From Pseudoxanthomonas mexicana (GTDB lineage: Bacteria > Pseudomonadota > Gammaproteobacteria > Xanthomonadales > Xanthomonadaceae), in contig NZ_PDWV01000017.1 in the NCBI RefSeq assembly GCF_010093385.1, positions 1 through 64,000 on the forward strand: 64,000 nt of DNA, given 5' to 3'. Both the position numbers and the translations under genes were made by a program. Positions 34,726 to 44,200 of the stretch are shown in pieces (the stretch's first letter is position 1; every line of letters begins with the position of its first letter). The notes below the pieces were generated by a model that searched no databases, was not told the origin of the DNA, and saw only the letters and a program-made list of their open reading frames with translations.

Positions 34726-35804
34726 ACGCGATGGTGGAAGAACTGGCCGCCGACCGGGTTGCTCCCGGCCTGCTGGGCCTGGCCGAGCGCGGCCTGTTGC
34801 CTGATGTGCTGATCCGTGCCGGCATCCGCCGGCTGTGCGCGCAGCGGCTGCGTGACGAGACCGCGGGCGGGCAGCAGGCGCAGTCGGCTCTGCTGGCGCA
34901 ACGCCTGCGCGCGCTGCGGCAGGGGGCACTGGCGGTGCACACCGATGCCGCCAACCGGCAACACTACGAACTGCCGGCGGACTTCTTCCGCCACTGCCTT
35001 GGCCACCGGCTCAAGTACAGCAGCTGCTACTACCCCACCGGCACTGAGACGCTGGACCAGGCGGAGGACGCGATGCTGGCGCTGTACGGCGAACGCGCTG
35101 CGCTCGCCGACGGCCAGGATATCCTGGAGCTGGGCTGCGGCTGGGGTTCGCTGACGCTGTGGATGGCCGAGCGCTATCCGAATGCGCGGATCACCGCGGT
35201 CTCCAATTCGCACTCCCAGCGCCAGTTCATCGAGGCGCGCTGCGCCGAACGCGGCCTGCGCAACGTGCGCGTCATCACCTGCGACGTGAACCAGCTGCAG
35301 CTGGAACCGCAGGCCTTCGACCGTTGCGTGTCGGTGGAGATGTTCGAACACGTCAGCAACCATGCCGCCCTGATGCGTCGCATCCATGACGCCCTGCGCC
35401 CGGGCGGCGCACTGTTCGTGCACATCTTCGTCCACCGCCACCTGATGTATCCGTTCGAGACGCAGGGCGAGGACAACTGGATGGGCCGGCATTTCTTCAC
35501 CGGCGGCATGATGCCGTCGGCCGACCTGCTGCTGTTTTTCCAGGAACATCTGCACCTGCAGGAACGCTGGATGCTGGACGGCACGCACTATCAGCGCACC
35601 GCCAACCACTGGCTGGCCCACCACGATGCGCACCGCGACGAGGTGATGTCCGTCCTGCGCGCCGCCTATGGCGAGGCAGCGCCACTGTGGAACCAGCGCT
35701 GGCGGATGTTCTGGATGGCCTGTGCGGAACTGTTCGGCTACCGCGACGGACAGGAGTGGCTGGTGGCCCACTATCGCTTCCAGCGGCCGGCGCGGGAGCA
35801 CTGA
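34722..35804 (+). CDS. second CFA-synthase-like SAM-dependent methylase
   Basis: A 360-aa methylase of the CFA/coclaurine N-methyltransferase-like branch: HYELPADFFRHCLGHRLKYSS, ILELGCGWGSLTLWMAERYP (the SAM site, about residues 130-150), SVEMFEHVSNH and FVHRHLMYPFE. It lacks the full N-terminal lipid-binding domain of the first methylase. Two different methylases in one operon suggest two successive methylations of the same acyl chain, as in dimethylated furan fatty acids where a separate methylase (FufM in Rhodopseudomonas) acts last; this is inference. ATG 34722 overlaps the previous stop. Confidence 0.92.
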   Translation: MNAMVEELAADRVAPGLLGLAERGLLPDVLIRAGIRRLCAQRLRDETAGGQQAQSALLAQRLRALRQGALAVHTDAANRQHYELPADFFRHCLGHRLKYSSCYYPTGTETLDQAEDAMLALYGERAALADGQDILELGCGWGSLTLWMAERYPNARITAVSNSHSQRQFIEARCAERGLRNVRVITCDVNQLQLEPQAFDRCVSVEMFEHVSNHAALMRRIHDALRPGGALFVHIFVHRHLMYPFETQGEDNWMGRHFFTGGMMPSADLLLFFQEHLHLQERWMLDGTHYQRTANHWLAHHDAHRDEVMSVLRAAYGEAAPLWNQRWRMFWMACAELFGYRDGQEWLVAHYRFQRPAREH

Positions 35805-35805
35805 C

Positions 35806-36342
35806 ATGCGCACCCTGCCCTTCGTGCTGCTCGCCCTGATGGTCGCCACCACCACCGCCGCCTGCCGCTCCGGCAACGTCAAGCCGTCCATCCCCACGGC
35901 GGCACCGGTCGACGTGGACCGCTTCATGGGCGACTGGTACGTCATCGCGCATATCCCCTCGTTCCCCGAGCGCGAAGCCTATGCCGCCGTGGAGTCGTAC
36001 GCGAAGCTGCCCGACGGCCGCATCCAGACCACGTTCCGCTTCCGCAAGGGCGCATTGGACGGACCGGAGAAGACGATGCATCCGGTCGGCACGGTCACGC
36101 CCGGCACGGGCGGTGCGGTGTGGGGCATGCAGTTCATCTGGCCGATCCAGGCCGAGTACGTCATCGCGTACGTGGACGCCGACTACCAGCAGACGATCGT
36201 GGGGCGCAGCAAGCGCGACTATGTGTGGCTGATGGCGCGCACGCCGCGGATATCCGACGCGGACTACGAAGCACGGATCAGGCAGATCCAGGCATTGGGA
36301 TACGACGTGTCGAAGATCCGGCGCGTGCCGCACGCACCTTGA
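35806..36342 (+). CDS. lipocalin family protein (Blc-like)
   Basis: A 178-aa bacterial lipocalin. The N-terminal signal peptide ends in a lipobox-like TTAAC (Cys near residue 20). The lipocalin signature VDVDRFMGDWYVIAHIPSF is at about 37-55, and LMARTPRISDADYEARI resembles the Blc C-terminus. It would be an outer-membrane lipoprotein binding fatty acids or lysophospholipids. It lies 1 nt after the second methylase and is the last gene of the operon, so it may carry or protect the modified lipids. Confidence 0.92.
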   Translation: MRTLPFVLLALMVATTTAACRSGNVKPSIPTAAPVDVDRFMGDWYVIAHIPSFPEREAYAAVESYAKLPDGRIQTTFRFRKGALDGPEKTMHPVGTVTPGTGGAVWGMQFIWPIQAEYVIAYVDADYQQTIVGRSKRDYVWLMARTPRISDADYEARIRQIQALGYDVSKIRRVPHAP

Positions 36343-36597
36343 AGCCCAGGCGCGTAATCGCGCTTACCGGGCCGCCTGTCAGCGCGCGCTTTCCTGCGCC
36401 CTCCCGCAGGCGCTAATGTGGCCGGACCGCAGCGCCCACCGCGCCGCGGTCCGACGCCTCAAGTCGGGCCTCCCCCCCGCCGATGCCGAGGGAAGGGACT
36501 CGACGACACCGGGGGTCGGGCAGGCTGCGCTGGGGGGCTGCATGGCGACAACACCGTTCCACACTGCCGACGCGCTGCGCCAGCGCATCGCCGACGC

Positions 36598-38133
36598 GTG
36601 TGCCACGAGAAGATCTACCCCGCCTACCAACCCATCGTCTGCCTGCGGACCCGTGCCATCCACGGATTGGAAGTGCTGGCGCGCTGGCACGATCCCGACT
36701 TCGGCGCCGTGCCGCCAAAGGATTTCATTCCCATCGCGCTGCAGGCTTCGCTGCTGCCGCTGCTGACACTGAATCTGGTACGCCGCGCCTGTGCGGAAGC
36801 CAGCACGTGGCCTGGCCGATTCTGCCTGGCGTTCAACGTGCCGCCATCGCTGCTACAGGACGCACCGGCGGTGCGCCTGCTGCTGGAGGCGATGGCCGAG
36901 TCGTCGTTCCCGCTGGACCGCATCTGCATCGAGATGACCGAGGACGAACTGGTCGAGGACGAACCCGCCGCGGAACGGGCTTTCGGCTATCTGAAATCCC
37001 ACGGCATCCGCGTGGCTCTGGACGACTTCGGCACCGGATTCTCCAGCATGGTGCGGCTGAGCCGCTTCGGCTTCGACGAACTGAAGATCGATGGTGGCCT
37101 GATCCAGCGCCTGACCACCGACCGCGAGAGCCGCAAGGTGGTGTCGGCCATCATCGGCCTGGGCCACAGCCTGGACGTGCCGGTGGTGGCCGAGTGGGTG
37201 GAGACCGAAGCGCAGGCGGACGTGCTGCGCGAGCTGGGCTGCGATTACGCGCAGGGCTGGCTGACCGGCCGGCCCATGCCGGGCGGCGCGGTGGCGCAGC
37301 TGCTGGCGACGGCGCCCGTGCATACCGCCTCGCCCGCATCGCAGCCGATGTCGCCCTACCTGCGCCAGCACCAGCTGTCCTCGCTCTACAACAGCGCACC
37401 GGTGGGCCTGGCGTTCCTGGACCTGGACATGCGCTACGCGGCGGCGAACACTCAGTTCGCACGCATGGTGGGCCGGCCGCCCTGCGAGATCGTGGGTTCG
37501 CATGTCCGAGAGGTCTACGCGCCGGATATCGCGGCATGGATCGTGCAGGCATCGCAACGGATCCTGGACAGCGGCGACACCTCCCGCATCGAATTCCGCT
37601 TCCCGGGCCGCGAAGAGACCTTTCTGGTGGTCGGCTCACGGGTGACCGATGAAACGGCCCAGCCCATCGGCATCTCCGTGGTCAGCATCGACATCACCGA
37701 CCGCAAGCGCGTCGAGGAAGAGCTGCGCGCCCGCGAAGCGACCTACCGCGCCGTCGTGGAACTGGGGCCCAACGTGCTGTGGGTCAGCGATGCCGCCGGC
37801 ACCCTCACCTACATCAGCCCCGTCCCGCAGGAGCCGGAAGGCTGCTCGATGGAAACGCGCATGGCCGCCTGGTATGCACGCATGGACGAGAACGACCGCG
37901 TGCGCGTGCGCGCCGAATGGCTGGCCGCCGTACACACCCGCGACACGTTCGAGACCCGCTTCCGCCTGCGCTGGTTCGACGAGCGCTGGCGCTGGGTCTC
38001 CAGCCGCGCCACGCCCCGGACAGCCCCCGACGGCACCCGCTGCTGGTTCGGCGTGTTCACCGACATTTCGCGGCAGGTGGAACTGGAGCAGCAGCTGGCA
38101 AGGCGGGATCCGGCACTTCCCAGCCCGGATTGA
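36598..38133 (+). CDS. EAL-PAS-PAS protein, 5' end probably frameshifted
   Basis: About 511 aa from the in-frame GTG at 36598, which has no ribosome site. The EAL domain (about residues 5-240) has an EVL variant (HGLEVLARW) but keeps N (AFNVP), E (EMTEDEL), DD (LDDFGTG), K (LKID), E (AEWVE) and Q (AQGW), so c-di-GMP hydrolysis is possible. Two PAS domains follow (about 255-380 and 385-500), an unusual order. ATG 36542, with a GGGGGG ribosome site, begins MATTPFHTADALRQRIADA in another frame; removing one TG from GTGTG near 36599 would fuse it smoothly to CHEKIYPAYQPIV. A short frame disruption is therefore likely. Confidence 0.75.
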   Translation: MCHEKIYPAYQPIVCLRTRAIHGLEVLARWHDPDFGAVPPKDFIPIALQASLLPLLTLNLVRRACAEASTWPGRFCLAFNVPPSLLQDAPAVRLLLEAMAESSFPLDRICIEMTEDELVEDEPAAERAFGYLKSHGIRVALDDFGTGFSSMVRLSRFGFDELKIDGGLIQRLTTDRESRKVVSAIIGLGHSLDVPVVAEWVETEAQADVLRELGCDYAQGWLTGRPMPGGAVAQLLATAPVHTASPASQPMSPYLRQHQLSSLYNSAPVGLAFLDLDMRYAAANTQFARMVGRPPCEIVGSHVREVYAPDIAAWIVQASQRILDSGDTSRIEFRFPGREETFLVVGSRVTDETAQPIGISVVSIDITDRKRVEEELRAREATYRAVVELGPNVLWVSDAAGTLTYISPVPQEPEGCSMETRMAAWYARMDENDRVRVRAEWLAAVHTRDTFETRFRLRWFDERWRWVSSRATPRTAPDGTRCWFGVFTDISRQVELEQQLARRDPALPSPD

Positions 38134-38220
38134 CGGGACGGACCGTCGTTTCCGCACCCCGCCAGGAGGTGAACGCAAGAGGGTTCCTTCCGATGCAGGC
38201 GGCAGGGGCTCCCTCGCCTC

Positions 38221-39558
38221 TCATCGGGACGCATAGGGGCCGAACACGGCCTTGATCTTCATCGTCTCGTCCGCATCGTCCAGCACGAACACCCGATAGC
38301 GCGCGCCCCCCTTCTCCACCCTGATGACGACATGGCCCTGCGTACTGGCCGCTGCGCTCACGCCATAGGTCGTCTTCGCGGTCGCATCCGACAGGTGGGT
38401 GATGAAGATATCGCGCTGTCCGGGCCAGACGGCGTCCGAGGTCATCCGCTTGTAGGCATTCACCGCGGGATGACCGTCGGCGCGCGTGGCGATGACGATC
38501 ACCCGCGGCTGCAATGCCGCCAGGAAGGGGATGCTGTTGGCATCCCAACTGCCGTGATGGTTGGCCTTCATCGCATCGACCGGGCCGCAGGCACGCCCCA
38601 CTTCTGGCTCGACGTTCTTCCACGCGGCAGGCCCGAACGCGACCTCTTCGTCGACGGAGGAGAGATCGCCACCGGTGTAGTAGTCGAACCCGCCGTAGCG
38701 CACACGGAACGCGATGCTCAGCTTGTTCTCGCCCGGCACGCCTTGCTCCGCCATCCGTTCCGCCGAGGGGAAAAGGGCGCGCACGGTCTCTCCCTCGCCC
38801 GTCCAGAGCAGGCCGTTCGCATAGAGGTTTCGGATCTCGAAACCGGGATAGGCGCCGTCGTCGTTCACCGGTACGATCTGGTCCTTGCGGCCCGGCTCGA
38901 ACCTCTCCACCTTCATGCCGCGGTGCCGCACCTGCCAGTCGAGGAACCGGCGATAGTTGTCCATGGTCGCGCCGCGGAGCGGCACCGGATCGTCGTAGCC
39001 GGGCCATCCGCGATCGATGACCTTGGCGATCGGTACGGACTCGGCGACCTGGGTGATGCCGCTGAGTTGGTAGCCCTTCGCCGAGGCGGGCGAGTCCGCA
39101 GTGATCGCGCCCATGTGGTCGCCGTGGAAGTGGCTGACGACCGCGTAGTCCAGCCCCTTCGCTTCCTCGGGCAATACGCGCTGTAGGTAGCGTGCCACCC
39201 ACTCTCCCGGCGCGCGGGATGCGTCCGGCCGGGTGGGCAGCGAGAACGGCGCCTGCTCGTTCGTCTTGCCGCTCATGTCCACCAGCACGCTGCTGCCATC
39301 CGGCAGGATCATCAGCTGGGCCTCGCCGCGTCCGGTGTTGATGTGGTGGATGTCCAGTTCGCCCTCGCGCCATGCGGGCAGTGTCCGGCCCGGTCCGGAC
39401 GCGACATCGGAGCTGGCCAGCAGGGGAAGTGCCAGCAGGAGCAGTACCGGAGAAAGCAGGCATGCTGCGTGTCCGTTCGCCCGAGCACGATGCCCGCAGA
39501 GCCTGTCGTGCGACCGGCCGGAACTCCGGAAGCGGCGGCGTTCAATCGCGGCGGTCAT
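38221..39558 (-). CDS. metallo-beta-lactamase fold hydrolase (ComEC-type), secreted
   Basis: A 445-aa secreted protein with a hydrophobic export segment (about residues 33-50, after a long basic N-region). The metallo-beta-lactamase signature SHFHGDHMG (HxHxDH) is at about 142-150. Further metal-site candidates include GGDLSS and ANHHGS, as in ComEC/Rec2-like MBL domains that cleave phosphodiesters. ATG 39558 overlaps the PhoD gene's TGA by 4 nt, which supports this start and coupled translation. With PhoD it probably degrades phosphate esters outside the cytoplasm (inference). Confidence 0.88.
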   Translation of the reverse strand: MTAAIERRRFRSSGRSHDRLCGHRARANGHAACLLSPVLLLLALPLLASSDVASGPGRTLPAWREGELDIHHINTGRGEAQLMILPDGSSVLVDMSGKTNEQAPFSLPTRPDASRAPGEWVARYLQRVLPEEAKGLDYAVVSHFHGDHMGAITADSPASAKGYQLSGITQVAESVPIAKVIDRGWPGYDDPVPLRGATMDNYRRFLDWQVRHRGMKVERFEPGRKDQIVPVNDDGAYPGFEIRNLYANGLLWTGEGETVRALFPSAERMAEQGVPGENKLSIAFRVRYGGFDYYTGGDLSSVDEEVAFGPAAWKNVEPEVGRACGPVDAMKANHHGSWDANSIPFLAALQPRVIVIATRADGHPAVNAYKRMTSDAVWPGQRDIFITHLSDATAKTTYGVSAAASTQGHVVIRVEKGGARYRVFVLDDADETMKIKAVFGPYASR

Positions 39559-41144
39559 GCGGGCTGGATGCCTGGCTTGCCGTGCTCAACCGCCAGGCGG
39601 GCGTTCACGGTCTTCGTCCCTCCGGGGGCCGACACCTTGTCCACGCCGATCACCTCGGTACGCCACAGCCGGGGACCGATGTCGAAGACCTGATAGCCAC
39701 GGCGGTCATTGAGCAGATGGGTGTGGGGATTCTCGGATGGCACGTGTTTCCAGCCGGAAGGGATATCGCTGCCATCGCCGCCGGAGGCGATCGAGGTGGT
39801 GACGAACTCGGTCGCCACCGGCGTGCTGAGCAGATCGCCATCCACGGAGGGGATCACGCCGGCATGATGCTTGTGCACGTCGCCCGTCGCGACCACGACA
39901 TTGCCCTGCCCTCTTTCCCGGAGGGTGTCGACCAGACGCGCGCGCGCCGCCGGGTAGCCGCTCCACGAGTCGGTATTGATGGGTCCGGACTTGCGGCTGT
40001 CCGGATAGGCGTAGGGCATCACCATCACCTGCGGCGCAAGCAGGTGCCAGTGCACGCCGCTGTCCAGGCCGGCGCCCAGCCACTGTTCCTGCGCGCTGCC
40101 CAGCATGTGCTCCGGTCCGGCCACCGCATCGGTGCGGCAGGGCCTGGTCGTCCCCCGTTCGCACCGTTGCTTGCTCCGGTACTGCCGCGTGTCCAGCAGA
40201 TGCACCCTCAGCGTCCGGCCATAGTCCAGCCGCCGATACAGGGTGATGCCGCCCTGCGGTGAGGGAAACAGCGCGCGCCGCACCGGCATGTTCTCGTACC
40301 AGGCCTGCATGGCGGCGAATTTCCGCAGTGCGAAGACCTCGGGAGGCGTGCCGTCCTGGTCGAGCGCAGCGGCCCAGTTGTTGTCGAACTCGTGGTCGTC
40401 CCAGGTGGACAGGAAGGCGGTGGCGGCGTGGGCGGCCTGCAGGTCGGGATCGCTCTTGTACTGCGCGTAACGCCTGCGATAGTCGTCCAGCGCGTAGATT
40501 TCGCCGCCCACGTGCCTGCGATCCACGCGGCGGCCGTGGGTGTCGACAAAGGACAGCGCACCCTCCTTGCCTGCCCCCTCGTAGATGTAGTCGCCGTAGT
40601 GGAACACCGCATCCAGGTCCTGCTCCTGGCTCAGATGGCGGTAGGCGGTGAAGAGCCCGGCTTCGTGGTGCTGGCAACCGGCCACGCCGATGCGGATGCG
40701 CTCCGGCGAATCCGCTGCCGCGGGTGCGGTACGCACCGTTCCCACCGGACTCGGCGGCTGCCCCGCGACATGGAAGCGGTACCAGTAGGGGCGACGCGGG
40801 CGCAGCCCCTGCACGTCCACGTGGATGCTGTGGCCAAGCTCGGGACGCGCGATGGCCTCTCCCCTGCGCACCACGGTGGCAAAGGCCTCGTCCTCGGCGA
40901 CTTCCCAGCGCACGGGAACGGCGACCATGGGCATGCCGGCATGTTCATCCAGCGGACGCGGCGCCAGGCGCGTCCAGATCACGAAGCCATCCGGCACGGG
41001 ATCGCCCGACGCGACGCCCAGCAGGAACGGATACGCGGGAAAGGGCGCCGAGGCCCACACGCGCGCGGCCGGAGCCAGTCCCGCAAACAGGGCCAGGCGG
41101 CCGGCGGCCTGCAGGAAGGTGCGGCGATCGAATCGGGTAGACAT
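39555..41144 (-). CDS. phoD: PhoD-type alkaline phosphatase/phosphodiesterase
   Basis: A 529-aa enzyme with a Tat signal (RRTFLQAAGRLALFAG, about residues 7-22). An N-terminal fibronectin-like PhoD domain (FLLGVASGDPVPDGFVIWTR onward) is followed by the metallophosphatase core: GVAGCQHHEAG, FHYGDYIYEG, STWDDHEFDNNW, and VVATGDVHKHHAG. The iron/calcium ligands typical of PhoD are recognisable, so it should hydrolyse phosphomono- and diesters in the periplasm or outside. The start at 41144 puts the twin arginine near the N-terminus; ATG 41183 is an alternative. It lies 102 nt after the TonB receptor, same strand. Confidence 0.93.
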   Translation of the reverse strand: MSTRFDRRTFLQAAGRLALFAGLAPAARVWASAPFPAYPFLLGVASGDPVPDGFVIWTRLAPRPLDEHAGMPMVAVPVRWEVAEDEAFATVVRRGEAIARPELGHSIHVDVQGLRPRRPYWYRFHVAGQPPSPVGTVRTAPAAADSPERIRIGVAGCQHHEAGLFTAYRHLSQEQDLDAVFHYGDYIYEGAGKEGALSFVDTHGRRVDRRHVGGEIYALDDYRRRYAQYKSDPDLQAAHAATAFLSTWDDHEFDNNWAAALDQDGTPPEVFALRKFAAMQAWYENMPVRRALFPSPQGGITLYRRLDYGRTLRVHLLDTRQYRSKQRCERGTTRPCRTDAVAGPEHMLGSAQEQWLGAGLDSGVHWHLLAPQVMVMPYAYPDSRKSGPINTDSWSGYPAARARLVDTLRERGQGNVVVATGDVHKHHAGVIPSVDGDLLSTPVATEFVTTSIASGGDGSDIPSGWKHVPSENPHTHLLNDRRGYQVFDIGPRLWRTEVIGVDKVSAPGGTKTVNARLAVEHGKPGIQPA

Positions 41145-41246
41145 GAGGGATCGGTCTGCTCTCTGGAAGGGGAGACGAGGCATGGCGCGGCGCCCTGCCG
41201 CCGGCGACGCGCACCAGCGGCATGCACACCCGCCGCCATCGGATGC

Positions 41247-44200
41247 CTAGAAGCGCGCCCGGATGCCGAGCGAGGCGCGACGGCCGCTGGTGATGTAGAT
41301 CTGGCTGTGGTGGCCGCCCGCGCCCAGTCCGACCGGGCCGTTGGAGTAGACGGTGTGGCGGTTCTGGTCGAAGAGGTTGTTGGCGCTGAAGTACACCTCC
41401 AGCCCCAGCCAGTTGTCGCGGGTCTTGGGAATGAGGGTGTAACTGCCGGACAGGTTCACCTCCAGGTAGTCGTCGAAGGGCTGCTCCTGGACGACCGAAT
41501 AGGCGCCATTGCCGTTGTTCACGCTTACCGCGCTGGTCGGGCCGCGATCCTTCTCGTCGCTCCACACGCTGTTGAGGTTCAGGCGTATGGGCCCGTACTT
41601 CCAGCCGAAGCCGAGGCCCGCCACCTGCTGGGCCACGCGCGAAAGCTTCTTCGACGGGTTGGTGTTGGTGAAATGGCCGCGCAGGGTCAGCCCGCTCAAT
41701 GGACCCGGCAGGTAGTCCATGGCGTGGTTGAACTCGAACTCGTAGCCGTTGACGGTGATGTCCGCCGCGCTGTTGGTCGCGGTGCTGACCAGGTCGACGG
41801 GCTCGTCGCCGTCGTAGCCGAACTCCTCCGGCGTCAGCGTGGCCGTATCGATCAGGTCCTTGATCCGGTTGTGGAACACGCCGAACGCCACCAGCCCGAC
41901 CGGCTCGAAGTACTGCGTCGCGCGCAGGGAGAAGTTGTCCGAGTACTCCGGCTTCAGGCTGGCGTTGGGCGCGCTGAGCACGTTCCCGTCTTCGGTGCCG
42001 TAGGCGATGGACCACACGCCGGCCAGGTCGCCGACCTCCGGACGCATGATGGTCTTACTGTAGCCTGCATGGATGTCCAGGCTGTCGGTCACGCTGTACT
42101 TGAGCGACGCGCTGGGAAAGAAGTCGTCGTAGCGGCCCTCGGTTTCCTTCCGCGGGTTGGTCAGATACTGGTACTTCAGGCCGTCGACCGTGGCGGCCCG
42201 GCCCGTGGCCGCGGAAACGGCATACCCGGCAGCGCGCACCTGGTCGGGGCTGAGCGGGTCGAAATCGTAGCCGATCTCACGGGTCCTCTCCCAACGCAGA
42301 CCGGCCTGGCCCTTCAGCCGTTCGGTGAAATCCGCGGTTCCCATGAAATAGAGCGAGGTGATCCGTTCGTCCAGCTCGTTCACGTTCGCGATATGGGCGT
42401 TGTACCACTGCGCGGCCGTCTCGCTGCGTATCCACTGCTCGGGATTGGCCTGCATCATCTGGTGGATCCTGGCCAGGCTGTAGAGATATACGTCGCCGCC
42501 GCTCAGCGTCCTGATGTCCATGCCGCTCTCGCCCCCGTGCCAGACGTTGCGGCTCTGCACGGCGCGCAGGAACTCGGCGTTGCTCAACGGGCCGTTGTAG
42601 GTCCAGATGTTGGCGTCGGAGGTGTTGCCGAACTCGTAGCCGGCACGGGTCGCCTTGACGCCGGTCTTCCATGTGACCGGAATGCGGCCGATGTCCTGGT
42701 AGAACTCGACATTGAGCGCCCCGCCCCGGTAGTCGAGCTCGGCCGAACTGCCGCTGGTGGTGCGGATGGACGGCCTCGTGGACGCACCCAGCGCGCCGGC
42801 ATACGACCCCAGCGTGAATGCGTCGGGGCTGGCCCAGTCGATGCCGTCGATCTGCTGGATCTGCCAGTCCTGGTGCATCCAGTCGCTGCGAGAGGCGCTG
42901 TAGTTGCCGCGCGCGCTCAGCGTATTCAGCAGATTGGAGACCTGTCCCTTCTTGACCGAGTCGTAGCGGCTGGTGGACGTGGCGGAGAACAGGTTGCCAT
43001 CCACTTTCAGGTTTTCGTTCTGCCAGACGAAGCTGGGCACGAAGTTGCGCGAGTAGCCGACCTTGTAGGTGTAGCTGTGGTTCAACGCCAACGTGTTGGT
43101 GCTGGCGGGATACCGGGTCGTCCAGTCCAGCGAAGGATCGCCCTCATGCGGATTGGCAGCGGTCGCGCGGCCGTTGGTGAACGTGGGCGTGATGGTGTTG
43201 GGATCGATGTCGCCGCGGCTCAGGTTGGCCGAGAGCGACAGGATCAGCGTATCGGTCGCCTTGAAGTCCGCATTGAAGGACGCGACACGCCGGTTGTATT
43301 CGCGGTCGTAGCCCGACGCGGCGATCGACGTCACGGCATACGGATAGGGACTGGTGGCCGTCGCCACGTAGTTCCGGCCGGCCGTGATCTGTGCCTGTTC
43401 CACCAGGTTGGTGATGCTGCTAATGCCGGCGGTGATGCCGAGGCGCTTGTCGAAGAACACGTCCGAATACGTGATGGAGCTGCTGGGCAGCCACTTGGTG
43501 TCGTAGCCGCCTTCCATCCACCCGGTGTTCCTGCTGTCCCACAGGCCGGAGTGCGTGGTACCGCCGAGGGACACGACGACCCGCCGCCCCTTGGCGTCGA
43601 ACGCCTTCCTGGTCCGGATGTCGATGGTGCCGGCCGGTGCGTTCGCATCCATGTCGGCCGAGGCGGTCTTGTTGATGCTGATCGAATCCACGCCCGCCAG
43701 TGCGCTCTGTTCGAAGCTGAAGGTACGCGAGCTCGACGAGTTGGCATCTATCCCGGGAAGGCTGACGCCGTTGAGCGTCACTCCCGTGTACTTCGCCGGC
43801 AGGCCGCGCAGGCTGATGTTGCGCGGCGCATCGTCCGCCACCACGTCGAAATCGACACCCGGCATGTACTTGAGGAACTCGCCCGGATTGCCGTCGCCGA
43901 TCTCGCCGAAGCTGTCGGCCGACAGCGTGTTGGTGATGTTCATGGCGGCGCGCTGCTCCATGATCGCCCTGGCATCGCCCTCGCGCACCCCGACCACCTG
44001 CAGCGAATCCAGCGTACGCGTGCCGGAGGTGCCTGCCTCCACCCACGTGCTGCGCAACTGGAACTCCAGCCGCTCGCGTTCGCCCGGCTCAAGCTCGATG
44101 GTGCGCCGCTCCTCGTGGAAGCCGGTGTAGCTCACCGTCACCTCCACCGTGCCCACCGGCACCCCGGCCAACTGGAACTCGCCCCGCTCGCCCGAATGGA

